From Paenarthrobacter sp. JL.01a (lineage in GTDB: Bacteria > Actinomycetota > Actinomycetes > Actinomycetales > Micrococcaceae): 64,000 bases of DNA. Within the stretch, counting starts at the first letter, position 1, and every line of letters starts with the position of its first letter. The position numbers and the translations under genes are program-made. The DNA is taken from contig NZ_CP104877.1 in NCBI RefSeq assembly GCF_025452095.1, forward strand, positions 2,170,001 to 2,234,000, given 5' to 3'. Below are positions 25,303 through 33,296 of the stretch, piece by piece. A model generated the notes under the pieces. The model was not told the origin of the DNA. It did not search any database and worked only from the letters and a program-made list of their open reading frames with translations.

Positions 25303-26850
25303 TTAGTAGGACAGCGACGGGAAGGGCGAGCCTGCCGCCCTGGTGGGCACCCAAACCGCCTTTGTTTGGGTGTACTCGTCCAGAACGCCCGGGCCTGAGG
25401 AGCGGCCATGTCCGGAATCGCCGAAGCCGCCAAAGGGAACAGCCACGTGGATGGTTTTGTACGCATTTATCCAGAACGTTCCCGCCTTGACCTCGCGGGC
25501 AACATGGTGGGCCCTTGAGACGTCCGAGGTCCACACTGCCCCAGCCAATCCGAAACTGGTGTTGTTGGCTCGGGCGATCGCTTCGGCTTCGCTATCGAAC
25601 GCGTCAGCACCTACCACTGGGCCAAAGACCTCCGTCGTCTCCAATCGGTTCGTTGGCGTGACACCATCCAGCAACGTCGGCATGACCCAGTGACCGCCGG
25701 CAAGCGGCGAGCCTGCCAGGGCCTCAGGCAACGCTCCGCCTGTTAGCCGGCGGCCGCCGTCGTCCATTCCTGCCTCGATCAGCGCCGTCACGGTGGCAAA
25801 CTGCGGAGCAGTGATGATCGGGCCCACCTCGGTGGCGCCGTCCAGGGGGTCCCCGACCCGCAGCCAGGAAGCCCGTTCGGCAACCAAGTCAACGAAATGG
25901 GCGTGCACGCTTCGTTCAACGAGGAGGCGCGAGCCTGCTACACAGGACTGCCCCGCCCCAGAGAAGATGGCAGATATCGCTCCGTCTGCCGCCCTCTCCA
26001 GATCGGCATCGGCAAAGACGATGTTGGCGCTCTTGCCACCGAGCTCAAGGAGCGCGGGTATTCCTGCCTGGGCGGCTGCGACAGCTACGCGTCGTCCGGT
26101 GGGCACCGAGCCGATGAAGCTGACTTTTCCAACGCGGCGATCGGAGGTCAGCGCGGCTCCAACCGTTTGCCCCAGGCCCGTTGCCACGTTGAAGACACCG
26201 TCGGGGAGACCGGCCTCGTGCGCCAGCTGGGCGAGCCGAAGTGTCGTGGCCGGTGTGAACTCACTGGGTTTGATAATGACGGCGTTGCCCGCCGCGAGTG
26301 GTGCCGCCGAGTTCCAACCAGCTGTGAACAACGGGGCATTCCACGGGGTAATCGCCACAACCACGCCCCACGGGACCCGCTCTGTATAGGTGTGCCATGG
26401 TCCGGGTACGGGGATGGTCTGGCCCGTGAGTTTGTCCGCCCAGCCTGCGTAATAACCGAACATTTCAGCCACCTTGGCTGCTTCCACCCGGGCGTCGCGG
26501 ATGGGCTTGCCAGTGGTGGCGGATTCGAGGATTGCCAGTTCTTCCGTGTGAGCTTCCACCACCGTGCTGACGTTGCGGAGGATGGCGGCGCGTTCGAAGC
26601 CGTTCAGCGAACCCCACGCAGCGGCGCCACGCACGGAGCTTTCAAGGATGGCTTCGGCACCTTCCGTGCCGGGGTCGGCGTACGTGGCGAAGGCTTCGCC
26701 CGTAGCCGCCGAGGTCAGGGTGACGGTACTGCCAGAGCCGGGGAGTACTCTTCCATCGACGAAGGCGCCGATGCCCGCTGGGAAGGCCGCGTCAAGGACG
26801 GCACGGGCTGTCTTTGTGGAGGATGCCTGCGGGGCTGTTGTGATGCTCAT
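25303..26850 (-). CDS. NAD(P)-dependent aldehyde dehydrogenase
   Basis: A 515-residue ALDH superfamily enzyme. It shows TPWNAPLFTAGWN (the catalytic Asn region), the glutamate motif LELGGKSANIVF near 270, and the nucleophile in GQSCVAGSR near 303, followed by EVFGPVV. It oxidises an aldehyde to the acid in the cytoplasm. The family is certain; the substrate is not. It is 26 nt downstream of the beta-hydroxyacid dehydrogenase and 11 nt upstream of the M20 gene. Confidence 0.92.
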   Translation of the reverse strand: MSITTAPQASSTKTARAVLDAAFPAGIGAFVDGRVLPGSGSTVTLTSAATGEAFATYADPGTEGAEAILESSVRGAAAWGSLNGFERAAILRNVSTVVEAHTEELAILESATTGKPIRDARVEAAKVAEMFGYYAGWADKLTGQTIPVPGPWHTYTERVPWGVVVAITPWNAPLFTAGWNSAAPLAAGNAVIIKPSEFTPATTLRLAQLAHEAGLPDGVFNVATGLGQTVGAALTSDRRVGKVSFIGSVPTGRRVAVAAAQAGIPALLELGGKSANIVFADADLERAADGAISAIFSGAGQSCVAGSRLLVERSVHAHFVDLVAERASWLRVGDPLDGATEVGPIITAPQFATVTALIEAGMDDGGRRLTGGALPEALAGSPLAGGHWVMPTLLDGVTPTNRLETTEVFGPVVGADAFDSEAEAIARANNTSFGLAGAVWTSDVSRAHHVAREVKAGTFWINAYKTIHVAVPFGGFGDSGHGRSSGPGVLDEYTQTKAVWVPTRAAGSPFPSLSY

Positions 26851-26876
26851 GTTGTTGTTGTCCTTCTGTTGCTCAA

Positions 26877-27782
26877 TTACGCAACGTGCGTTGATGTGGG
26901 GGCGCCGGCTGGAGTCACAGCGGGCGCGACCATCCTGGCGATCTCGGTAAAGTCAGCGGCAGGCCCCAGGGCCGACAATGCTTCCTGCCACTGGCGGGCC
27001 ACGGCCACCAGGAGCTCTGGTTGCTCGCCGATCTGGCGCGCGATGTCGACGGCGAGGGAAGCATCCCGTGCCATCAGGCCAAGGGAAAAGCCGGAATCGT
27101 GGCTGCCGGACAGCACCCAGCCCGGGTACATTGCGGCGGAGACCTTGCTGCCTCCGGAGGCGTTGCTGATGCTGGCGGTGGCCACGGCCGGGTCGATTCC
27201 GTAGGCCTTTGCCACGCCCAGGGCCTCACCCACGGAAACCAGGTTGGCTGCGGCGAGCACGTTGTTCAGGAGTTTGACGACGTTGCCGCTGCCGGGGCCG
27301 CCGATATGGGCGTATTTGCCGCCGGTGAGTGCCTCGAGGACCGGCTGCGCAGCGGCCAGGGCAGTGTCCGTTGCTCCAACGAATGCACTGAGTGTTCCGG
27401 TTGCTGCGCCCTCCCGTCCCCCTGAGACAGGTGCATCCACAAAACCGGTCCCGCGCGAATCTGCCAGGCTTGCCATGGATGTGCTGGTGCCTGGCTCGGA
27501 AGTGGTGGTGTCAACAATAGCGATGGTGCCGGCTGCAGAAAGCAACACCGGCACTGTTGCCTCGACGATTTTGGCTGAAGGCAGCGACAGGACGACGTAC
27601 GGAGTGCCTGCGAGATCCTGGAGTTCTGCCGTCGTGGAGATTCCTGCTCCGGCGGCATTGTTTCGCGCAGCGTCCGAAGGGTCGAAGCCTGTAACGTCCC
27701 AGCCCGCGCTGTGCAGGGTTGACGCCATTGCACCACCCATGGATCCGAGGCCGATAACGGCTATCCGGCGGTTGTTGCTCAT
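26877..27782 (-). CDS. NAD(P)-dependent beta-hydroxyacid dehydrogenase (HIBADH family)
   Basis: A 301-residue enzyme. It has the nucleotide-binding IAVIGLGSMGGAM at 7-19, the substrate motif DAPVSGGREGA near 117-127, and GPGSGNVVKLLNN near 163-175 with the catalytic lysine. Relatives act on 3-hydroxyisobutyrate, tartronate semialdehyde, L-threonate or similar. In this operon it sits between the RpiR regulator and an aldehyde dehydrogenase, suggesting two-step oxidation of a hydroxylated intermediate. Confidence 0.9.
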   Translation of the reverse strand: MSNNRRIAVIGLGSMGGAMASTLHSAGWDVTGFDPSDAARNNAAGAGISTTAELQDLAGTPYVVLSLPSAKIVEATVPVLLSAAGTIAIVDTTTSEPGTSTSMASLADSRGTGFVDAPVSGGREGAATGTLSAFVGATDTALAAAQPVLEALTGGKYAHIGGPGSGNVVKLLNNVLAAANLVSVGEALGVAKAYGIDPAVATASISNASGGSKVSAAMYPGWVLSGSHDSGFSLGLMARDASLAVDIARQIGEQPELLVAVARQWQEALSALGPAADFTEIARMVAPAVTPAGAPTSTHVA

Positions 27783-27836
27783 AAGTACTCCTAGGTAGGG
27801 ATATTGCGGAAAAGGACGTGGCTGGAAAGGTGGGTG

Positions 27837-28715
27837 TCAGTCCAGGTAGATATCCAGGTCTTTCCACAGTTGTTGGGTGCGCCGGATGGCCGCCCGGCTA
27901 CGATCGGGATGAGCCGCTTCCATGCCTGCGAGCAGGCCGTAAACCATCGAATTGGCCGCCGTCACGGATTGGAAGAAGGAGATTCCTTCCGATGCGACGA
28001 TCAGCAAATGGTCTGCGGCTGCTGCAAGTCGTCCACGCCGCATATCGCTGATGGCGATGACGGTGGCACCGGACTGTTTGGCGGCTTCGGCGGTGACAAT
28101 GATCTGCTGGACTGACCGCCACATGTTGACGACCACCAGGACATCGCCGGGGCCGAGACTGTTGGCTGCCGACGCCAAGTGGACACCGCCACGGTTTTCC
28201 AGCGCGATGGGGTATCCCATGGTGGATCCGAGGTGCGCCATGACGCTTGCCGGCCCGGCGAAGGATCCGACGCCGACGGTGATGATGGACCTGGCCGAAG
28301 CCAGGGATGCGATGGCAGCTTCAACGTCCTCGGCAGAGTTTGAGTCCAGCGTGAGTCGTAGATTTTCGATGTCATGGTTCAGGGCGTCGTGAAGGGGGCT
28401 TCGGTGCTCGCCGTGCTCAAGGAGGGTGTCCTCGGTGGAGATCATCACCAGATACCGGGAGCGAAGCTCGCGTTGGAGGTCGGGCCAACCGCGGTAGCCC
28501 AAGCGCTGGGCGGTGCGGACCACGGTGGAGTTGTTGACATCCGAGCGTTGGGCGATCTCGGCGATGTCTGCGTATGACGAAAGCTGCGGATTGCGGGCTA
28601 TAACCTCCACCACCCGTGCTTGGGACTTGGACAAGGCAACATCGGGGAGTGCGTCTCCCAGCCAGGCGTGGTCCACGGAGTCCCGTGCAACTGCCTCATC
28701 GTGCTTGTTTGGCAC
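27837..28715 (-). CDS. MurR/RpiR-family transcriptional regulator
   Basis: A 292-residue regulator. The N-terminal helix-turn-helix (SYADIAEIAQRSDVNNSTVV) is followed by a C-terminal SIS domain (ITVGVGSFAGPASVMA; VNMWRSVQQII; VIAISDMRRG) that usually binds a phosphorylated sugar or other metabolite. GTG 28715 is chosen because GGAG stands 5 nt ahead; the open frame reaches 28763 only by using a TTG inside the operator palindrome. It is the first gene of the catabolic operon, so autoregulation is likely. Confidence 0.88.
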   Translation of the reverse strand: MPNKHDEAVARDSVDHAWLGDALPDVALSKSQARVVEVIARNPQLSSYADIAEIAQRSDVNNSTVVRTAQRLGYRGWPDLQRELRSRYLVMISTEDTLLEHGEHRSPLHDALNHDIENLRLTLDSNSAEDVEAAIASLASARSIITVGVGSFAGPASVMAHLGSTMGYPIALENRGGVHLASAANSLGPGDVLVVVNMWRSVQQIIVTAEAAKQSGATVIAISDMRRGRLAAAADHLLIVASEGISFFQSVTAANSMVYGLLAGMEAAHPDRSRAAIRRTQQLWKDLDIYLD

Positions 28716-28753
28716 AGTCTCCAACTCCTTGTAACGCGCATCACTTTGCAATT

Positions 28754-28783
28754 CGGATTGCAATTAACTTACTCTGCAATCCG
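28754..28783. promoter_or_regulatory. Operator-like palindrome ahead of the RpiR operon
   Basis: CGGATTGCA and TGCAATCCG form a perfect 9-bp inverted repeat with a 12-bp AT-rich spacer, 39-68 bp upstream of the RpiR GTG. A third TTGCAA half-site lies at 28747-28752. Spacing and position fit an RpiR dimer site controlling its own operon. Confidence 0.55.
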
Positions 28784-28863
28784 GTTTGCCACCAGTGGCC
28801 TGCGTTACATCCACGTAAAACCTTGGCCCGTCGCGAACTGCGGGCAAGTCTGCTTTAAACGCC

Positions 28864-28899
28864 ACATGCCGGGGAACCCTCAAGGGCTCCCCGGCATGT
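28864..28899 (-). terminator. Terminator hairpin after the flavin monooxygenase gene
   Basis: ACATGCCGGGGA / TCCCCGGCATGT is a perfect 12-bp stem with an internal ACCC..GGGC extension, 9 bp past the monooxygenase stop. The U-run is weak, so it may be a GC-type actinobacterial terminator. Confidence 0.7.
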
Positions 28900-28908
28900 A
28901 GCAGGAAC

Positions 28909-30843
28909 TCACGCTAGGTGACTCACCAGGCTTGCCTGCGCTGGTGTGGCTTCCGGCCGCGCCGTTGAGTGCAGGCGCGCGAAAAATTCGCCGAGTTCTG
29001 TCGTTGCTGTCAAGGGCAGAACGTTGGCGACGTACTGGTCCGGGCGGACCACGACGATGACGCCGTCGCGACTGAGGCCGCGGGCCTCGAAGATGTCGTT
29101 GCCGGGGTCGGTGCCGAAGACTTTTTCGAGGTAGGTGAGTTTGAAGGTGCCGACGGTGGGTTTGAAGACCGCGGGGACGGCGTTGATGTCCACGCCAGTG
29201 TGGTCTTGCTGGTAGATCACTTTGATGTCGAACCAGGCGTCGCGGTCAAGGTTCGACGGCGTTGCCGCCAATGGCGAGTCGGGTGCTGTTTCGAGCCACT
29301 GGGCCAGGTCCGCGACGGCACCGGGGGCGCCTGCGGGGTTGGCGTCGGCGAAGACGTAGATGCGCCAGCGTCCGTCGGCTTTGGCGTGGTGGCCCAGGTG
29401 CATGGGGTTGGTGTCACAGACCCGCTGCACTGGTGCTGACTTGAAGCGTTTGCCTACGGGGAAGCCGGTGGCGAGTTTCTGGTGCTTGGCTTCGGCGACG
29501 ACCATGGAGGGGGCGTACTGGGTCATGAACCCGGCGGGGAACTCCGCGGTGCTGGTGTAGAAGGTTTCCAGCTCGGTGGGGTCCTTGAATTCCTCGGGCT
29601 TCTTGGCCATGAGGGTGGACCATTCCTTGTCGAAGTCGATCAGGTTCTTGGCCACCACTTGGCGTTCGGCGGAGTAGGTGTCCAGCAGCGATTCCGGGGA
29701 CCGGCCGTCGAGGACGTGGCCGAGTTTCCAGCCGATGTTGAACCCGTCCTGCATGGAGACGTTCATGCCCTGCCCGGCCTTGGCCGAGTGGGTGTGGCAG
29801 GCGTCGCCGGTAATGAACACCCGCGGGGTGCGCGTGCCGCGTTCGTCCGGCAGGACGTCGTCGAACCTGTCCGTAAGCCGGTGCCCGACTTCGTACACGC
29901 TGTGCCATGCCACGTTGCGCACATCCAAGGTGTAGGGGTGGAGGATGTCGTTGGCCTTGGCGATGATCTGCTCGATGGTGGTCTTGCGGACCGCGCCGTG
30001 GTCATCTGCAGCGACCTCACCCAGGTCCACGTACATCCGGAACAGGTGTCCGCCCTCGCGGGGAATCAGGAGGATGCTGCCGCCGGAGCCGGACTGGATG
30101 GCGCACTTGGTGCGGATGTCCGGGAAGTCCGTCACCGCCAGCACGTCCATGACGCCCCACGCATGGTTGGCCTGGTCCCCGGCCAGATGGCAGCCAATGG
30201 ACTCGCGGACCTTGCTGCGGGCGCCATCGGCGCCGACGACGTACTTGGCGCGGACCACCTGCTGCTGCCCTTCAAGGGGGCCGGCCGTGTGAAGGAGGGT
30301 CACCTCAACCGGGTACTCGCCCTCGCCCGTGACCTTCAAGCCCACGAACTCGTAGCCGTAGTCCGGCTTGATCCGGGCCGGGGAGTTCGCCGCGAACTCC
30401 GCAAAGTAGTCCAGCACGCGGGCCTGGTTCACGATCAGGTGGGGGAATTCGCTGATACCCGCAGGGTCATCCACGGCGCGGGCGGCCCGGACAATCTTGG
30501 AGTGGTCCGCCGGGTCCGGCTTCCAAAACGCCATCTCCGTGATCCGGTATGCCTCCGCAATAATCCGCTCGGCAAAACCGAAGGCCTGGAACGTCTCCAC
30601 GCTCCTGGCCTGGATCCCGTCGGCCTGCCCGATGGCCAACCGGCCGGGCCGACGCTCAATGATCCGGGTGGTGATGTCAGGGAACTGGGCCAGCTGCGCC
30701 GCTGTCAGCATCCCCGCAGGACCGCTGCCCACGATCAGGACATCGACCTCGTCCGGCAGAGCCTCCGGGCGGTCAATACCAACGCCGGCTGCCGGCTCTA
30801 TTCGCGGGTCACCTGAAACATAACCGTGGTGGTGGAACTGCAC
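28909..30843 (-). CDS. mobA: FAD-dependent aromatic hydroxylase (3-hydroxybenzoate 4-monooxygenase type)
   Basis: A 644-residue class A flavin monooxygenase. The FAD/ADP motif VDVLIVGSGPAGMLTAA spans about 33-49, the mid-domain DG motif VVGADGARSKVR lies near 203-214, and the second FAD motif FITGDACHTHSAKAGQGMN near 335-353. A C-terminal thioredoxin-like domain follows. The length and N-terminus (MQFHHHGYVSGDPRI) fit 3-hydroxybenzoate 4-monooxygenase (MobA), which makes protocatechuate; phenol 2-monooxygenase is the nearest alternative. It stands alone with operator repeats 40-75 bp upstream. No ring-cleavage genes are in the window. Confidence 0.82.
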   Translation of the reverse strand: MQFHHHGYVSGDPRIEPAAGVGIDRPEALPDEVDVLIVGSGPAGMLTAAQLAQFPDITTRIIERRPGRLAIGQADGIQARSVETFQAFGFAERIIAEAYRITEMAFWKPDPADHSKIVRAARAVDDPAGISEFPHLIVNQARVLDYFAEFAANSPARIKPDYGYEFVGLKVTGEGEYPVEVTLLHTAGPLEGQQQVVRAKYVVGADGARSKVRESIGCHLAGDQANHAWGVMDVLAVTDFPDIRTKCAIQSGSGGSILLIPREGGHLFRMYVDLGEVAADDHGAVRKTTIEQIIAKANDILHPYTLDVRNVAWHSVYEVGHRLTDRFDDVLPDERGTRTPRVFITGDACHTHSAKAGQGMNVSMQDGFNIGWKLGHVLDGRSPESLLDTYSAERQVVAKNLIDFDKEWSTLMAKKPEEFKDPTELETFYTSTAEFPAGFMTQYAPSMVVAEAKHQKLATGFPVGKRFKSAPVQRVCDTNPMHLGHHAKADGRWRIYVFADANPAGAPGAVADLAQWLETAPDSPLAATPSNLDRDAWFDIKVIYQQDHTGVDINAVPAVFKPTVGTFKLTYLEKVFGTDPGNDIFEARGLSRDGVIVVVRPDQYVANVLPLTATTELGEFFARLHSTARPEATPAQASLVSHLA

Positions 30844-30883
30844 GGGCTTTCCTCACTTCTTTGTGGGCTGTTGAAACCATCAT

Positions 30884-30918
30884 GTTCGATAATTGAACAC
30901 CATGTTCTATTATCGCTC
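30884..30918. promoter_or_regulatory. Two IclR-type (PcaR/PcaU/PobR-like) operator repeats
   Basis: Two 15-mers 20 bp apart start-to-start, GTTCGATAATTGAAC at 30884 and GTTCTATTATCGCTC at 30904, match the PcaU/PobR/PcaR consensus as I recall it (GTTCGATAATCGCAC) at 13 and 12 of 15 positions. The first is also palindromic at its ends. They lie just upstream of the mobA-like gene. No IclR-family gene is in the window. Confidence 0.6.
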
Positions 30919-31025
30919 GTTACATCGTAATGCGGCTCACAGTCCGGTTCAAGCCGTCCCGGTAGCTTCTCCCCGAATCGCCCGTGGTTCCTGCGCATTT
31001 GATCCATCGCATGTCAGGATCAGGT

Positions 31026-31961
31026 ATGCCGCGACTGATGCTCCTCGATACTGCCTCCCTGTACTTCCGCGCCTTCTACGGTGTACCCGATTCCATCAAG
31101 CGCGCCGATGGGACTCCCGTAAACGCCGTACGTGGCTTGATGGACATGATCGCCCGCCTCGTGACCGACTATGAGGCCACGCACCTTGTGGCCTGCTGGG
31201 ACAACGACTGGCGCCCGCAGTGGCGTGTCGACCTGATCCCCGGCTACAAGGCGCATCGCGTTGCGGAGATCGTGCCGAACGGTCCCGACGTCGAAGAGGT
31301 CCCCGACCCGCTCGAGGCGCAAATCCCCCTGATCCGCAAAGTCCTGGATCTGGCAGGGATAGCCGTGGTGGGCGCGGACGAACATGAAGCTGATGACGTG
31401 GCGGGCACGTACGCCAGTCTTGCCACGATGCCCACCGACGTCGTGACAGGCGACCGTGATCTCTTCCAGCTCGTGGATGATCAGCGTGATGTCAGGGTGA
31501 TCTACACGGCGCGGGGAATGAAGAATCTCGAAGTGGTCACCGACGTCGTCGTTGTTGGCAAATACAGGGTCCTGCCCCAGCAGTACGCGGACTTCGCCAC
31601 CCTCCGCGGAGACGCCTCGGATGGGCTTCCCGGGGTGGCTGGTATCGGTGAAAAGACGGCGGCCGCCCTGCTTGGGGAGCACGGCTCGCTGGAGGGGCTG
31701 CTGGAGGCGGCAGAAGATCCCGACGGCGGCCTGTCGGCTTCAATCCGCGCCAAACTCTCAGCGGCAGCCGACTACCTTAAGGTGGCGCCCGTCGTCGTCA
31801 ATGTCGTCCGTGACCTGGAGGTGCCCACCCTCGAGGAGGCAGGCGCCAGCTTGGGTCCCGTTAGCGGGGAAGCGCGTTCCGAACTGGAACGGTTGGCCAC
31901 CGAATGGAACCTTGGCGGCTCTGTCACCAGGCTCCTGGACGCTTTGGACCGTATCGGCTGA
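31026..31961 (+). CDS. Free-standing 5'-3' exonuclease (PolA N-domain-like)
   Basis: A 311-residue flap-endonuclease-family protein. It has LMLLDTASLYFRAFYG near 4-19, the acidic metal-site segments EHEADDVAGTYA and VVTGDRDLFQLV, and the helix-hairpin-helix GVAGIGEKTAAALL. It would remove RNA primers or 5' flaps. ATG 31026 follows an AGGA-containing stretch; ATG 31011 is an alternative adding MSGSG. A complete PolA with its own 5' nuclease domain is encoded at 60832-63615, so this is an accessory copy, as is common in actinobacteria. Confidence 0.88.
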   Translation: MPRLMLLDTASLYFRAFYGVPDSIKRADGTPVNAVRGLMDMIARLVTDYEATHLVACWDNDWRPQWRVDLIPGYKAHRVAEIVPNGPDVEEVPDPLEAQIPLIRKVLDLAGIAVVGADEHEADDVAGTYASLATMPTDVVTGDRDLFQLVDDQRDVRVIYTARGMKNLEVVTDVVVVGKYRVLPQQYADFATLRGDASDGLPGVAGIGEKTAAALLGEHGSLEGLLEAAEDPDGGLSASIRAKLSAAADYLKVAPVVVNVVRDLEVPTLEEAGASLGPVSGEARSELERLATEWNLGGSVTRLLDALDRIG

Positions 31962-32107
31962 CTCAGCCGAAGGGCACCGTGGGATTCACAGGTTGATCAT
32001 AGCTTTCGGACAGCAAGGTCTGGGGTTGGACCCCCATCGTGTTAAGAGGACGGTGCACTGGGCCGTCCCGCAGACAACACCCGTAGCAACGGATCGAGGA
32101 GAGGTAC

Positions 32108-32665
32108 ATGTCGAGAACCAAGAGAATCACCCTGGGCGTCGCAGCCGGAGCGCTGGCCTTGGGCGCCGGACTGGGTGTGACCAGCATGGCTACAGCGGCC
32201 ACAACGCCAACACCGAGCGCCACATCCTCTGCCGATGCCACCACGCCCTCAGACCACGCCGGAAAGCCGGGCGGTCACGGGCACGGGCGCGACGGTGGAA
32301 AGATCGCTCAGGAACTCGCGACCAAGCTCGGCGTCGACGAGACCAAGGTCTCTGACGCCCTGAAGGCCTTCCGTGAAGCCAACAAGCCGACCACGCCGCC
32401 GACCGAAGGAACCGAGGGCACCAAGCCGGACCCATCGGCACACGAGGCTGCATTGGCCAAGTCGCTCGCATCAGCACTGGGTGTTGACGAAGCCAAGGTC
32501 ACCACCGCTTTGCAGGAAATCCGCTCCGAGGGTCAGGCTGAACGTGCCGCCGCACTCAAGACCCGGCTCGACAAGGCCGTAACGGACGGAAAACTCACCC
32601 AGGCAGAGGCTGATGCCGTGACCAAGGCCGTTGAAGCCGGCGTCATTGGAGGCGGCGGCCGCTAG
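32108..32665 (+). CDS. Secreted protein with two LGVDE/K helical repeats
   Basis: A 185-residue protein. The N-terminus MSRTKRITLGVAAGALALGA is a signal peptide ending near ATAAT, followed by a T/S/A/P-rich and HGHG linker. Two similar repeats follow (IAQELATKLGVDETKVSDAL and LAKSLASALGVDEAKVTTAL), then a helical tail ending GGGGR. No known function; the repeat is frequent in small exported actinobacterial proteins. It is read alone, with a strong terminator right after the stop and a GAGG ribosome site before the ATG. Confidence 0.75.
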   Translation: MSRTKRITLGVAAGALALGAGLGVTSMATAATTPTPSATSSADATTPSDHAGKPGGHGHGRDGGKIAQELATKLGVDETKVSDALKAFREANKPTTPPTEGTEGTKPDPSAHEAALAKSLASALGVDEAKVTTALQEIRSEGQAERAAALKTRLDKAVTDGKLTQAEADAVTKAVEAGVIGGGGR

Positions 32666-32694
32666 CCGACTCTGACCCCTCTGTGGGCGGGCAT

Positions 32695-32728
32695 AAAGGA
32701 TCCCTTGGAAGCATCCAAGGGATCCTTT
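32695..32728 (+). terminator. Rho-independent terminator after the secreted repeat protein
   Basis: A perfect 15-bp stem AAAGGATCCCTTGGA / TCCAAGGGATCCTTT with a 4-nt AGCA loop, 29 bp past the stop. The stem ends in TTT; it insulates the following ECF42 promoter. Confidence 0.8.
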
Positions 32729-32759
32729 GCGTTGCCGTGAAAAAGTTTTTCGAACGCGT

Positions 32760-32786
32760 TGTCGATTTGTCCTCGCACTGTTCGAC
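32760..32786 (+). promoter_or_regulatory. ECF42-type promoter of the DGPF/sigma operon
   Basis: TGTCGA at 32760-32765 and CGAC at 32783-32786, separated by 17 bp, fit the -35 TGTCGA and -10 CGA(T)C elements reported for ECF42 sigma factors. It sits 55 bp ahead of the YCII/DGPF gene and downstream of a terminator, so the sigma factor at 33297 likely transcribes its own operon. Confidence 0.65.
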
Positions 32787-32840
32787 CTATGGGTGAGAAG
32801 GTCGAAGGGCGGCTTTCCACGACACAGGAGATTGATCCAG

Positions 32841-33260
32841 ATGGCAAAGTACATGTTGATCATGCGGGCAGATGACGATTCCTACGCCAAGTTTGAGAAC
32901 ATCGACTTCAACGACGTCCTTGAAGCGATGGGCAAATTCAACGACGAACTGATCCGGGCAGGGGTGCTGCTCGCCGCCGAGGGCCTGGACGACGCCAAAG
33001 AAACAGTGGTGGTGGACTTCACGGGTGAAACCCCGGTTGTCACGGACGGCCCCTACGGAGAGACGAAGGAACTCTTCGGCGGCTTCTACATCCTCGACGT
33101 CGCCTCCAAGCAGGAAGCCGTGGAATGGGCCAAACGGGCGCCCATGACGGCCGGAACCAAGACCGAGATCCGGCGCGTCACCAGCATCGATGAGTTCCCG
33201 CAGGACAACGAGTGGATTCAGAAGGAACGCGCCTGGCGTGAGCAGACCGGACAACTCTGA
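32841..33260 (+). CDS. YCII/DGPF-family protein, partner of ECF42 sigma factor
   Basis: A 139-residue ferredoxin-like YciI-fold protein beginning MAKYMLIMRADDDSYAKF. The namesake loop is present as VTDGPYGETKELFGGFYILDV. DGPF proteins are the conserved partners of ECF42 sigma factors, but their chemistry is unknown. The ATG was chosen by family similarity. It is followed after 36 nt by the sigma gene and preceded by an ECF42-like promoter. Confidence 0.88.
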   Translation: MAKYMLIMRADDDSYAKFENIDFNDVLEAMGKFNDELIRAGVLLAAEGLDDAKETVVVDFTGETPVVTDGPYGETKELFGGFYILDVASKQEAVEWAKRAPMTAGTKTEIRRVTSIDEFPQDNEWIQKERAWREQTGQL

Positions 33261-33296
33261 GCATCTGGCCGCTTGGCTTAGGCAACGGCGACGGAC

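Noticed and set aside
29482..30816. A 444-codon plus-strand frame opposite the flavin monooxygenase
   Set aside because: Glycine/valine-rich shadow of a gene with intact FAD motifs.
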